The position numbers were made by a program, and so were the translations under genes. The notes below the pieces were generated by a model. The model saw only the letters and a list, made by a program, of their open reading frames with translations, was not told the DNA's origin and did no database searches. From contig DASVWH010000202.1 in the NCBI GenBank assembly GCA_036389715.1, forward strand, positions 1 through 42,608: a stretch of DNA of 42,608 nucleotides, given 5' to 3'. The DNA is from DASVWH01 sp036389715. Lineage in GTDB: Bacteria > Acidobacteriota > Blastocatellia > Pyrinomonadales > Pyrinomonadaceae. Below are positions 8,113 through 16,187 of this stretch, one piece after another. Numbering within the stretch: position 1 is the first letter of the stretch; every line of letters starts with the position of its first letter.

Positions 8113-8532
8113 TTAATGATTAACGTTTGACGGTTGAGGTCTTTGATCTTCGCCACACGCTTCCTCTTCCCAGCTCTTGAGCGAATACTGTTTCTTGAGG
8201 CTTCTAAAAACCACCACCTTGACCTCCTGAATAACATCGGCCTCGTCCTCTTCACCCGCCACTTCTACTTTCAGGCAGAGCCGGTAATTGATGCCCGCGA
8301 CGACCTGGCTCTCGGCATGCTCGACGGAGATGAGCTTGATTTTGGTCTCCCGTTTGCGCGCCCGCTCGCCGACGGCGAACCGGGCCGCCGCGATAACGTC
8401 TGCCGACTTCGGAGAGGCCTCTTTATATCCGCCGACGATAGGCGGACGTTGTTGTGCCATGGCCGCAATCACACAGCCGAAAGCAGCGCTCAGGACGACC
8501 GAGCTAATCAATGCCAGCAAACTCTTTCTCAT
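8113..8532 (-). CDS. Exported cystatin-like protein
   Basis: I take ATG 8532 (MRKSLLALISSVVLSAAFGC) as the start, with GAGG about eight bases upstream, giving 139 residues. A longer frame to 8595 adds 21 residues ahead of the signal peptide and is unlikely. Residues 1-27 are a signal peptide ending AAMAQQ. The mature protein matches the cystatin fold: an N-terminal PPIVGGYKEASPKSADVI segment, a long helix (AARFAVGERARKRETK), then the QVVAG loop (the cystatin Q-x-V-x-G protease-binding motif) near residue 85, followed by NYRLCLKVEV and VVVFRSLKKQYSLKSWE. The GG near the N-terminus is also a cystatin hallmark. It would be a periplasmic or secreted inhibitor of papain-type cysteine proteases. 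The target is unknown. Confidence 0.8.
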   Translation of the reverse strand: MRKSLLALISSVVLSAAFGCVIAAMAQQRPPIVGGYKEASPKSADVIAAARFAVGERARKRETKIKLISVEHAESQVVAGINYRLCLKVEVAGEEDEADVIQEVKVVVFRSLKKQYSLKSWEEEACGEDQRPQPSNVNH

Positions 8533-8737
8533 TTTACGCCTCACACAACTAAAGAATCTTAAAACACCAGGGACACGATAACATGCTCGCGCCACTTCGA
8601 GCAGCCGCCCGCCGTAGTCGGAGACCGGCCCGCGCCGGGCTTCGGGCTACAGGCCTCAGAGACGACGGGTGAGAAACGTTTTGCAGAAGGGGGCGCGGCT
8701 GCGGTTCATCAGGCCGGGCCGGACAGCAGCGCGTCCT

Positions 8738-9058
8738 TTACTTATTGCGCCTGTATCTTTCCATCGTCAGGTTAAGGCTGAGCATCTTTTCGTTAATCGT
8801 TTTGATGAGCGGGCCCCTTTGCGCTTCGTCCGTGCAGGCGGCGAGCTGCTCTCTGAGAGCCTCTAACTCCTTGAGCATCTGCACTTCCTCGGGGACGAAA
8901 TCCCCGTTCTTGAGGATCGAGTAAGCGATGCGCAAATGCTCGGGCGTCTGGAAATAGCCGTTGAGGTCGAGCGGCTTGCCCTGGCCCGGAAGATTATCGA
9001 ACTCCCCTTTTGCCACGGCCTTTTTGATCTGTTCTTCGACAAATTTTTCGATAGACAT
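8738..9058 (-). CDS. DUF1992 (DnaJ-homologue subfamily C member 28 conserved domain) protein
   Basis: I take ATG 9058 behind GAGGGAGGCATT as the start (106 residues). The longer frame to 9160 reads through non-coding sequence. Residues 3-70 match the DUF1992 pattern: EKFVEEQIKKAVAKGEFDNL, PGQGKPLDLNGYF, LRIAYSILKNGDFVPEEVQ. The C-terminal 40 residues form a helix (LKELEALREQLAACT) and a tail ending NLTMERYRRNK. This domain occurs in small bacterial proteins of unknown role and fused to J-domains in eukaryotes. No J-domain is present here. It is divergent from the fluoride riboswitch and crcB. Confidence 0.88.
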   Translation of the reverse strand: MSIEKFVEEQIKKAVAKGEFDNLPGQGKPLDLNGYFQTPEHLRIAYSILKNGDFVPEEVQMLKELEALREQLAACTDEAQRGPLIKTINEKMLSLNLTMERYRRNK

Positions 9059-9229
9059 AATGCCTCCCTCGGATGAGCCACGGTTATTGAAAGTTACGAC
9101 CGGCCCGGCTGAATTGTTCCGCGGGCGACAGCCGCACCGGCCCGGCCCCGTCCGCGTCAATGCATCTATGGCTCAAGCGGAGAGATAGTAAACGCCGGTT
9201 TGATTCTTTCCCGGCGCCCTTGAACTGTG

Positions 9230-9235
9230 TAGAAT
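9230..9235 (+). promoter_or_regulatory. Candidate -10 box of the fluoride-responsive transcript
   Basis: TAGAAT preceded by TGTG, about 15 bases before the riboswitch begins. A matching -35 is weak (TTTCCC at the right distance), so this is tentative. Confidence 0.3.
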
Positions 9236-9249
9236 GCAGCGCATCATTC

Positions 9250-9313
9250 GAGGGCGATGGGGTTCGCCCCTGTAACCGCACGCTGACGGCAAGGTCCGTG
9301 CTGATGACTCCTA
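9250..9313 (+). ncRNA. Fluoride riboswitch (crcB motif)
   Basis: The sequence follows the crcB-motif consensus. GGGCGATGGGGTTCGCCC makes the first stem with its GAUGG and UUCGCC elements. TGTAACCGC follows, then a variable hairpin GCTGACGGCAAGGTCCGTG, and the terminal CTGATGACTCCT at 9301-9312. It sits 75 bases upstream of a CrcB-type fluoride channel gene, the usual partner of this RNA. In the family, fluoride binding stabilises a pseudoknot and switches the downstream gene on. No convincing intrinsic terminator with a T-run can be seen between the aptamer and the start codon, although a GC-rich stem (GCGCACGCGC and GCGCTGGCG, 9323-9352) and a GGTTAGGGGTTTTC stretch could serve as expression platform. 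Confidence 0.92.
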
Positions 9314-9388
9314 ATCACTTCGCGCACGCGCTCTCTCTCTCTGCGCTGGCGAAGGCCGGTTAGGGGTTTTCGTTTGAAGGAGAGAAAA

Positions 9389-9922
9389 GTGGAGACGCTG
9401 GCAAAGTATCTGGCGGTTGGAATCGGCGGAGCGATGGGAGCAATGTTCCGTTACTACCTGGGCGGCTCCGTGCTCTCGCGGGTGGCCGCGCCGTTTCCGA
9501 CCGCGACGTTCGTCATCAACGTCAGCGGCTCATTCATCATCGGCTTCTTCCTGACGCTCGTCACCGAGCGCATCAGCATCAACCCGCATTGGAAGCTCGC
9601 CGTAGCCGTCGGATTCGTCGGCGCTTACACGACCTTCTCGACCTTTGAATACGAGACCGCCAGGCTTGTCGAGGAGAAGGGCTACGTGCTGGCGCTGCTC
9701 AACGTCGTTCTCAGCTTCGCAGTCGGGTTCGCGGCCGTCTGGGCCGGAATCATCACCGCGCGCAAGCTCGCCGGAGTCCCGCCGATGAGCAGTGACCTCT
9801 ACACGCGGTTCGAGCAACTGGCCGACGACGGCGACCCTGCGCAGGCTCCCGGCGCTGAGCGTGACATACGAGATTCCAGTATCGAGCTTGCAAGGCCGGA
9901 GAAAGACGAGCTGCAAGGTTGA
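9389..9922 (+). CDS. crcB: CrcB/Fluc-type fluoride ion channel
   Basis: I take GTG 9389 as the start because GAAGGAGAG lies just ahead of it. An upstream TTG at 9374 would bury that site. The protein has 177 residues and four hydrophobic segments. It carries the family landmarks: GGAMGAMFRYYLGG near the N-terminus, FVINVSGSFIIGFFL with the pore Asn, and VGFVGAYTTFSTFEYE in the third segment, including the TTFSTF box that lines the pore. Family members form antiparallel dimers that let fluoride leave the cell. The tail after about residue 130 (about 45 polar, acidic residues) is longer than in most CrcB proteins, which are near 125 residues. The upstream fluoride riboswitch supports the assignment. 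Confidence 0.93.
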   Translation: METLAKYLAVGIGGAMGAMFRYYLGGSVLSRVAAPFPTATFVINVSGSFIIGFFLTLVTERISINPHWKLAVAVGFVGAYTTFSTFEYETARLVEEKGYVLALLNVVLSFAVGFAAVWAGIITARKLAGVPPMSSDLYTRFEQLADDGDPAQAPGAERDIRDSSIELARPEKDELQG

Positions 9923-10081
9923 CTGCGCAAGAGAGAAGATAGGCACTTGCTACGGAAGCGAAGCTGTACGCTTGTGTACTTATTCGCGAACAATTAACCT
10001 GTAGAAGAGACAGCGAGGGTAGGCGGCGAGCGCGAGGGCGCTGGTTTGAAGAGGACGGTTATCCGAGGGGTGAAAGACAGT

Positions 10082-10636
10082 ATGGCGAATGAGGTGAAGC
10101 GGGCGCTGGTCGTCGTTGACGTGCAGAATGATTTCTGTCCGGGCGGCGCGCTGGCCGTCCCCGGCGGCGATCAGGTCATCGCGCCGCTCAACGGCTTGAT
10201 AGAGGAGTTTCTGGCGCGCGAGGAGCCCGTCTTCAAGAGCCGCGACTGGCATCCGAAGCAGACCAAACATTTCGCGGAGCACGGCGGGACGTGGCCCGTC
10301 CACTGCGTACAGGGAACGCACGGCGCGGAGTTTCACCCGGAGCTGTTGGACGACCCGCGCATCACGGTCGTCTCCAAAGGCATGGGCGATGAGGACAACT
10401 ACTCGGCCTTTGACGGGACCGAGCTGGCGGCGAGCCTGCGCCGGGAGGGCGTCGAAGAGGTCTGGGTCGGCGGCCTCGCCACGGACTATTGCGTCAAGAA
10501 CACAGTGCTCGACGCGCTCCGCCAGGGATTCAAGGTCAGGGCCCTGGCCAATGCCATGCGCGCCGTCGAAGCCAGCCCCGGCGACGGCCAGCGCGCCCTC
10601 GAAGAGATGCGCCGGGCCGGAGCGGAAATCGTTTGA
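10082..10636 (+). CDS. pncA: Nicotinamidase
   Basis: Start ATG 10082, behind GAGGGGTGAAAG at a rather long distance, giving 184 residues. A TTG-initiated longer frame from 10046 is unlikely. The isochorismatase-type fold is clear. The catalytic triad is Asp13 in VVDVQNDF, Lys in VVSKGMGDEDNYSAF, and Cys in GLATDYCVKNTVLDA. Metal ligands are recognisable in SRDWHP and in PVHCVQGT. The enzyme hydrolyses nicotinamide to nicotinate and ammonia. The next gene encodes nicotinate phosphoribosyltransferase, so the two carry out consecutive steps of Preiss-Handler NAD salvage. They are separated by 154 bases of inverted heptamer repeats, which may still allow co-transcription. Confidence 0.93.
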   Translation: MANEVKRALVVVDVQNDFCPGGALAVPGGDQVIAPLNGLIEEFLAREEPVFKSRDWHPKQTKHFAEHGGTWPVHCVQGTHGAEFHPELLDDPRITVVSKGMGDEDNYSAFDGTELAASLRREGVEEVWVGGLATDYCVKNTVLDALRQGFKVRALANAMRAVEASPGDGQRALEEMRRAGAEIV

Positions 10637-10786
10637 GTGAGCAGTAAGCAGTAAGCAGTGAGCAGTGAGCAGCTAAAGAACGTGACTGCTCGTTGCTTTG
10701 CTGCTTCCCGCAGGCCACCGACTGCTTACCGCTCACTGCTTACTGTAGACTGCTTACTACTTACTGCTCACTGCTCACTGCTTACT
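10637..10786. repeat. Inverted arrays of a 7-bp repeat between pncA and pncB
   Basis: The left arm (10637-10672) is five direct copies of GTRAGCA. The right arm (about 10721-10786) is about nine copies of its complement TGCTYAC, some degenerate. About 48 bases of unrelated sequence separate the arms. In RNA the arms could pair into a long imperfect hairpin. The array begins at the pncA stop codon and ends four bases before the pncB start, leaving no room for a Shine-Dalgarno sequence there. Similar heptamer arrays are known as dispersed short tandem repeats in several bacterial phyla. Confidence 0.85.
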
Positions 10787-10790
10787 GAAA

Positions 10791-12296
10791 ATGGGTGCAC
10801 TGAATATTGACCGTTATCACGCCGCGATGGGCGACGCGTCTTACAAGGACGTGACGCGGCTGCACGGGAAACTGCTGAGCGAGGCGCGGGCCACCTTTTA
10901 CGTCACGCAGCGCAAATTGCCTTTCGCTCCGTGCCTCGGCCATGAGCGGCTGGCGCGCTCACTGATCGAGAGCCAGATTGATCGTCCGCGGATACGCTTT
11001 CTCGAACAGGACCGCGGCGGCCTCAAGCTCTTCGCAGAGGCCATCGAGGACATGCACTTCGTCGGCGCGGTGCGTGCCGTGCGGCCCGCCACGATTGTCT
11101 TCGCGCACCAGCCTTTCGCGGACATCACAGGCCCCTTCGGCCTGACACAGGCGCAGGAAATCAAGTTCGAGCACGCCTTCGACCTCCCGATGACGACGGC
11201 GAGCCTGGCCATGCAGTTTCGGATGGCGGCGGGCTCGCGCTGGCTCTCGGACTTTTCGCTGCGGCGCAACGGAGACATCGAGCGCGCTGTCGAAGTCGCC
11301 ACCTACGCCTTCATCGGCGGCTTTAACGACACCTCTAACATGGAGGCCGCGCACAGGCTAGACATCCCGGCGGTCGGGACCGAGGCTCACTACTGGCAGC
11401 AGTCCTACATGGAATTCATGGACGAGCCGGAGACAGAGCCGCGCACGGGACGCCCCAAGCATTTCGAGCAGGTCGCGTTCGAGCGCTGGCTCGACGCCAA
11501 TCCCAACGGGACGACTCTCCTGCTCGACACGATTGACGTTTACATGGGGGCGGTTCACGCCGCGATGGCGGCCACTTCGACCGAGCTGCGCAGGCGCGCC
11601 TTCAAGGGCTTTCGCGTTGACTCGGGCAACCTGGCAGAGCTTGGTAAGTGGTGTCTGGATTTCTTTGAAGCGAACGGGCTGAACGGACTGATGCCCATCC
11701 TGACGGGCGACCTCGACGTGGAAAAGTTGGCTCGGATAGTCGAGGAGTTTCCGCAGGCGGCGGGCTTCGGCATCGGGACGAAACTTTCGAGCGAAGTCCG
11801 CTCCATCGCGGGCGTCATCTTCAAGGAGTGTGTGATCGAGGGACGCCCGACGCTCAAAGCCTCGAACACGCCGGAGAAGATTACGCTGCCCGGCCGGTTG
11901 CAAATCTTTCGCGGGATAGACGCGCACGGGCGCTACGTCGCTGATGTCACCGGGCTTGATGACGAGGAGATTGAGATTCCCGGCGCGACGCAGGTCGAAC
12001 GCCTCCTCGTTCCCTTCTGGGAGAACGGCCAGCACGACGCCATCCCTTCGATCACGAAGCAGAAAGCGTTCGTCGAAGAGCAACGCGTGCGCTTTACGGA
12101 CATCAACAATTATCCCTGCGCGCTCAGCGAACGGCTGCGCGGGCTGCGCGACGAATTGACGCAGAGGATGCGCCGCGACCATTCGGGATGGGCGGAGGTC
12201 TTGAAACTCCCGGAGCACCTCGCCGCCCAGGCTTTCCCCGCTGACATCTCCGCAACGCGACAGGGGCCCGTGCCGGGCAAAGACGGGCCGGAATAA
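10791..12296 (+). CDS. pncB: Nicotinate phosphoribosyltransferase
   Basis: This 501-residue protein matches the nicotinate phosphoribosyltransferase family. An N-terminal region carries FYVTQRKLPF. Then come the substrate-binding segment ATYAFIGGFNDTSNMEAA, IPAVGTEAHYWQQSY with the catalytic-loop His, the LLDTIDVYMGA strand, FRVDSGNLAELGKW, GDLDVEKLARIV, and the phosphate-binding GFGIGTKLSS. The C-terminal barrel ends with LKASNTPEKITLPGRLQIFR. It makes nicotinate mononucleotide from nicotinate and PRPP with ATP hydrolysis. The ATG at 10791 has no visible ribosome binding site because the heptamer repeats run up to it. Initiation may depend on coupling with pncA or on a leaderless mode. The length is slightly above the family norm owing to the last 30 residues. 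Confidence 0.92.
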   Translation: MGALNIDRYHAAMGDASYKDVTRLHGKLLSEARATFYVTQRKLPFAPCLGHERLARSLIESQIDRPRIRFLEQDRGGLKLFAEAIEDMHFVGAVRAVRPATIVFAHQPFADITGPFGLTQAQEIKFEHAFDLPMTTASLAMQFRMAAGSRWLSDFSLRRNGDIERAVEVATYAFIGGFNDTSNMEAAHRLDIPAVGTEAHYWQQSYMEFMDEPETEPRTGRPKHFEQVAFERWLDANPNGTTLLLDTIDVYMGAVHAAMAATSTELRRRAFKGFRVDSGNLAELGKWCLDFFEANGLNGLMPILTGDLDVEKLARIVEEFPQAAGFGIGTKLSSEVRSIAGVIFKECVIEGRPTLKASNTPEKITLPGRLQIFRGIDAHGRYVADVTGLDDEEIEIPGATQVERLLVPFWENGQHDAIPSITKQKAFVEEQRVRFTDINNYPCALSERLRGLRDELTQRMRRDHSGWAEVLKLPEHLAAQAFPADISATRQGPVPGKDGPE

Positions 12297-12412
12297 AACC
12301 CAGCGCCGGGGCCTGGAATTGAGGCGGCAGATTCTTCGCCCTTCATCAGTACGAGAGGGCCCGCTGGCCGGTTTTTACATCCTTCTTTTCACCAAACTTC
12401 TCTTCCAACAAA

Positions 12413-12456
12413 AACAGTCCGCCCGCGACTCTACAATGAGTGGCGGGCGGGCTGTT
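12413..12456 (-). terminator. Intrinsic terminator downstream of the BNR/Fn3/PKD gene
   Basis: On the minus strand AACAGCCCGCCCGC pairs with GCGGGCGGACTGTT (one wobble), followed by TTTTTGTTGG. The stem of about 14 bp plus a T-run suits a terminator for the gene ending at 12530. Confidence 0.65.
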
Positions 12457-12477
12457 CGGCTCTTAGCCATTGTAGTG

Positions 12478-12519
12478 CGGCCTTTCTTCGAGCGGATTTG
12501 CTCGCCTGAAGAAAGGCCG
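12478..12519. terminator. Second stem-loop downstream of the same gene
   Basis: CGGCCTTTCTTC, 18-base loop, GAAGAAAGGCCG: a perfect 12-bp inverted repeat starting 11 bases past the minus-strand stop codon. It has no T-tract of its own. It may act together with the terminator at 12413-12456 or protect the mRNA 3' end. Confidence 0.45.
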
Positions 12520-12529
12520 TGCTCCGTGT

Positions 12530-15511
12530 CTACTTCTTCTTCCCCCTGCGCTTGGTCACTTCGATCACGACCGAGACAGTATTGCTGCTGGCCTTCCCGC
12601 GCGAATCCGTGACTTGCAGAGTCGCACGGTAAGAACCGGCAGTGCTGTAGGTGTGCGAGACGGTCGGGCTGGGCTGGGTCACCGCCGCCGTGCCGTCGCC
12701 GAAGTTGAAGGTGTAGGAGGCGATAGTGTCTGCCGGGGCCGCCGTATCCGGGTCGCTTGAGCCGGAGCCGTCAAAGTTGACGACGAGGCCCTCGCTGCCC
12801 GAAGTCGGGTTGGCCGAGAGAGCGGCCGTCGGCGCTGTGTTCGGGCGGCAGGCTTCGTTGCCCCTGACCGTGTACTGGCCCAGGCCCACCAAACCGTCCG
12901 GCATGTTATCCGGAGTCAGCGTCACGGCCACACCGTTGACGGCGACCCTGGTCAAAAACTGCTCCAGGCGCTGACCCACGGACGGGTTGCCGATGCCGCT
13001 GGTCGGCACGACGATGGTAATCGTCCCGTTGGCGCTGAAGCCGCTGAGCGGGTCCGCGGTGAGCAGCGTCGTTCCCTTCTTGCCATACTTGAAAGCCACG
13101 TCGGAAGCACCCGTCGTGCTCGTCATCTGCACCACGTAAATGCTGCCGTTAGGAGCTTTAAACTCGACCGGCCAGATTGAGTTGGCAGGCACGATGCTCA
13201 GGTCCGCGACCTTGAGAGTGAAGACCATCTTGCCCGCGCCGATGCCATACGGCTCGGCTATGGACAGGCTCTGCACGTCGTGGCCAGCCAGCGTATCGAG
13301 CGAATCTCCGGTCGGATCGGAGAGGATTCTGGTCCCCGTACCGGAGCACGGGTCTTCGCTGCTGCCGACCGGGAACTCGCCGCAGTTGAGGCCCTCGCCC
13401 TGTGCGTTGATGGCCGTCACCTTGTAGAAGTAGGCCGTGTTGGCGGCCGTCGCGGTCGCGTCGTCGTAGGTTGTTTTATCGGCCGTGATGGTCGCCAGCG
13501 GAGCGCCGTAGGTTCCCGGCTGTGTGCGACGATAAATCCTGTAGCCTGTAATGGCCGAGCCGCCGTTGTCCGGCTCCGCCCAGCTCAGGTGAACGATGCC
13601 CGCGCTGTCGCGGCTGACGCTCGTGACGCTCGGCGCGGCGGGGCCGACGGGCTCTGCCGGGTTCGGGTCAAACTGTGCGAAGAGCCGCTTGCCGCCCGCC
13701 TGGCGCGCGATGGTCGTGAAGGCCGAGTAGGAGTTCTTCGTTCCGCTGACGCAGCCGTCTATGCAGCCGTCAGGATAGCCGACCAGCACGCGTCCCTGCG
13801 CGTCAACGACGGCATCCATAAAGTCCAGCAGGTTGCGGTCCGGGATACCGGCATCCGAATGGGCTTTGCAGGGCACTGTGCCGAGATTACAGATCGTGCC
13901 GCGTTGAACAGGGTCGTTGGGCGTGGCGTCAACGGTCGTCCAGTTCTGGCCGCCGTCGAAGGTCGTCGCGATATAGAGATGCCAGGGAGCGTCCGCCGGA
14001 TACTCCGCGGGCTCCGTGTAGTTGCCTTCGACCGTCGTTCCGAGGAACGCATAGGCAGCGCGGTCGTCGTCGCCAGCCACGACGGTCGGGAAGGTCGAGT
14101 TCTTGAGTCCGAAGGAGACGCCGACATCCTGGTCGCTGACCCAGCTGTCGCCGCGGTTATGCGAGACGGCGACGTGCGGGTTGCCGTCGGCCGCCTGGTA
14201 ACCTAAATAGATAGTGCCGTTTGCGCCGATGCCGACCGAAGCGTCAACGAGGAAGCCGGTCGTGCTGCTGTTCGGGGCGGTCCTGATTCCCCAGGTCACG
14301 CCGTTGTCGGTCGAGACGGCGACGCCAGCCTTGCCGCCGCAATTCTTATTCGCGACGTAGACGGTTCCGTCGTTGGCGACTTTCGCGTGGCCGTGAATGG
14401 CCGAGCACTCGGTCGTGTAGATGGGGACGCCGGGGCCAAACGTCAGGCCGCCGTCGTCGCTACGCGCGCAGAAGGCCGTCACGCTCTCCTGCGAGCAGTA
14501 GTAGATGGCGTTCGGGTAGAGCGGATGCGGGGGCGGCGCGGGGCTGGCCGACTCGTTAAAGGGGCCGCCGCCGATGGTCTGGTGGTCCACGCCGGACGGG
14601 ATACCGCCGCCCTGGCTCGGCAGCCAGCTCTCGCCGTCGTCGTCCGTAAAGAAAGTGATGCTGTCCTGGCCTGTCAGCTGCGAGACGAAGGTGCGGCCAG
14701 CGTTGGTCGTGCGGTTGCGGTCTGTGAAAAGGATCGGGTCGAGGCTGGTCACGAACGGCGGGCTCTTGTCTTCCCACAGGGCCTTGGCCGGTGAAGCGCA
14801 ATCGTCGAAGGTCACGCGCAGGGCCTCTGAGCCTGCCAGGAAAATGGCTCTCCCCGTCTGCCAGTTGACGCCGATTGAGGGCTCGCCCGCGTCCGTTCCC
14901 ATCCCGCTGCTCCTGGGCGGCGTGTAGTTCTGGAAGCGCGGCGTGCTCGGGCCGGGCGCTGTCGGCGCTGGCTGGCTGGGCTTTTCCACCAGCTCGACCG
15001 TCGCGTTGTAGGTCTGTCCGAGCGGAGCGAAAGGAACGATTCTCAGCTTGTACTGTCCGGCAATCGCGGGGAAAGTGGCGACTTCCGGGTCGGCCGACGT
15101 GGCCGAATCCGTAACTGCTGTATTATCAGCCTTTAATACGTAAATATCATAGTCGGCCTTGGACTGCGCCCAGGCGACTGTCAGGCGAATATTATGTGTC
15201 GTGTCATACCCCGCGGGAACGTCCACCGTCAGCCCGTAATCGTCGCAGGGAGTGACGTTATCGCAGACCGGGCCCGTGTTGGTCGGGACGTTCGAGGTCG
15301 GATTGGCGGCCAGATAAGGCCCGCCCGTGAAGCTCAGCGACGGCGTCGCGGCCGAGAGCACGCCGCTGCCGGGGCTCGAAGCAGAGCCGGAAAGGCCCGC
15401 CGCCAGGGCCGCGACGACGCACAGGACGGAGGCGAAAATTATTCTCGTGCGAATCCCGGATAAACCGATAAGTCTTAAAGTTTTCTTAGCTTTAGGGAGC
15501 TTACTAGGCAT
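12530..15511 (-). CDS. Secreted BNR/sialidase-like protein with Fn3 and PKD domains
   Basis: I take ATG 15511 behind AGAAGGAGACC as the start (993 residues). The frame extends to 15607 without support. A signal peptide or anchor lies at residues 10-45. Domains in order: a pre-peptidase C-terminal-like beta domain at about 75-180 (NIRLTVAWAQSKADYDIYVL); a beta-propeller with BNR/Asp-box motifs at about 195-600 (FTDDDGESWLPS, RSDDGGLTFGPG, STDNGVTWG, SHNRGDSWV, TFDGGQNWTT); an Fn3 domain at about 625-715 (LSWAEPDNGGSAITGYRIYRR); a beta domain of about 150 residues; and a PKD domain at about 895-985 (YTFNFGDGTAA, VSHTYSTAGSYRATLQV). The basic tail TKRRGKKK ends the protein. Catalytic sialidase residues cannot be confirmed, so hydrolase activity is not claimed. 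It may bind or process extracellular polymers. Confidence 0.85.
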   Translation of the reverse strand: MPSKLPKAKKTLRLIGLSGIRTRIIFASVLCVVAALAAGLSGSASSPGSGVLSAATPSLSFTGGPYLAANPTSNVPTNTGPVCDNVTPCDDYGLTVDVPAGYDTTHNIRLTVAWAQSKADYDIYVLKADNTAVTDSATSADPEVATFPAIAGQYKLRIVPFAPLGQTYNATVELVEKPSQPAPTAPGPSTPRFQNYTPPRSSGMGTDAGEPSIGVNWQTGRAIFLAGSEALRVTFDDCASPAKALWEDKSPPFVTSLDPILFTDRNRTTNAGRTFVSQLTGQDSITFFTDDDGESWLPSQGGGIPSGVDHQTIGGGPFNESASPAPPPHPLYPNAIYYCSQESVTAFCARSDDGGLTFGPGVPIYTTECSAIHGHAKVANDGTVYVANKNCGGKAGVAVSTDNGVTWGIRTAPNSSTTGFLVDASVGIGANGTIYLGYQAADGNPHVAVSHNRGDSWVSDQDVGVSFGLKNSTFPTVVAGDDDRAAYAFLGTTVEGNYTEPAEYPADAPWHLYIATTFDGGQNWTTVDATPNDPVQRGTICNLGTVPCKAHSDAGIPDRNLLDFMDAVVDAQGRVLVGYPDGCIDGCVSGTKNSYSAFTTIARQAGGKRLFAQFDPNPAEPVGPAAPSVTSVSRDSAGIVHLSWAEPDNGGSAITGYRIYRRTQPGTYGAPLATITADKTTYDDATATAANTAYFYKVTAINAQGEGLNCGEFPVGSSEDPCSGTGTRILSDPTGDSLDTLAGHDVQSLSIAEPYGIGAGKMVFTLKVADLSIVPANSIWPVEFKAPNGSIYVVQMTSTTGASDVAFKYGKKGTTLLTADPLSGFSANGTITIVVPTSGIGNPSVGQRLEQFLTRVAVNGVAVTLTPDNMPDGLVGLGQYTVRGNEACRPNTAPTAALSANPTSGSEGLVVNFDGSGSSDPDTAAPADTIASYTFNFGDGTAAVTQPSPTVSHTYSTAGSYRATLQVTDSRGKASSNTVSVVIEVTKRRGKKK

Positions 15512-15905
15512 GGATGGTCTCCTTCTCGTCACTGCTGGATGGGTTAGAAATGTTCCCCGGCGAGACCGGGGCTGCCTGAGCGAAAAAGTGCGTGCCGCTG
15601 AAATCACCTGTCATGAGAGAACAACTCGAAGGTTTCATCTTCACGAGCACCGCCAAATAAGGGTTGACTGGCCGCTTGTCTGCCATGCTTCAAGTTAAGC
15701 CCGGGTGGTTGAGAAAAACTTGAGTTAAACTTGCGCTCAACCCCGGCCCGCGCTCAAACCCCGCCCGGCAGCCATCCGCGAGCCCCCCGCCTTCGCCCCC
15801 GGGATGCCTTTCCGCGAAGGATGCGCGGAGGGTTAAGTGCTGTGAATGCTGCCCTTACGATTTCGCCCTGGATAAGGCGCGGAGAGCCCTCACGCTGTTT
15901 TTTTC

Positions 15906-15931
15906 ATCCCGCGCGGGCCGGGATTTTTTTT
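15906..15931 (+). terminator. Intrinsic terminator without an upstream gene
   Basis: ATCCCG, loop CGCGGGC, CGGGAT and then eight T residues, on the plus strand. Nothing on the plus strand between 12296 and here encodes a protein, so it would end either a small RNA or readthrough antisense to the BNR gene. Confidence 0.55.
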
Positions 15932-16127
15932 AGAGGTGAGGGCGAAAAAAATTAAGCAAGGGAGGGCTTGCCTGCGAAACAAGGAGAGCCTGCCTGCGGC
16001 CCGCCCGCGAGAGTTTGAGCGAGCCCTTGCCGGATTAAGCGGCCCGGCCAGGTGCGCCCGCGCCGCTCATCAACCGGACGCGGGCCTGCGGCCGGAGGCT
16101 TTCAGTCGCCCTCTCACCGCCGATTGT

Positions 16128-16133
16128 GTATAC
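16128..16133 (+). promoter_or_regulatory. Candidate -10 box of the M16 peptidase operon
   Basis: TATACT preceded by TTGTG, 54 bases before the start codon. The -35 region is not obvious. Confidence 0.35.
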
Positions 16134-16187
16134 TAAGGCCCGTCTCCACTCATTCTATCTAGTCAAAGTCCGGGAGTATTCACGCTC

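Larger units (their letters stand above)
15512..16187. other. 676-bp divergent intergenic region with an orphan plus-strand terminator
   Basis: The region separates the minus-strand BNR gene from the plus-strand M16 operon. It contains a CCCCGG-CGAGA-CCGGGG hairpin (about 15554-15570) in the leader of the BNR gene, an inverted repeat GGTTGAG...CTCAACC at about 15708-15744, the plus-strand terminator at 15906-15931, and a candidate -10 box for the M16 operon near 16128. I see no protein-coding gene. Short open frames here lack ribosome binding sites. Confidence 0.5.

Noticed and set aside
10637..10786. CRISPR array
   Set aside because: The unit is seven bases with no unique spacers, and the two halves are in opposite orientation.
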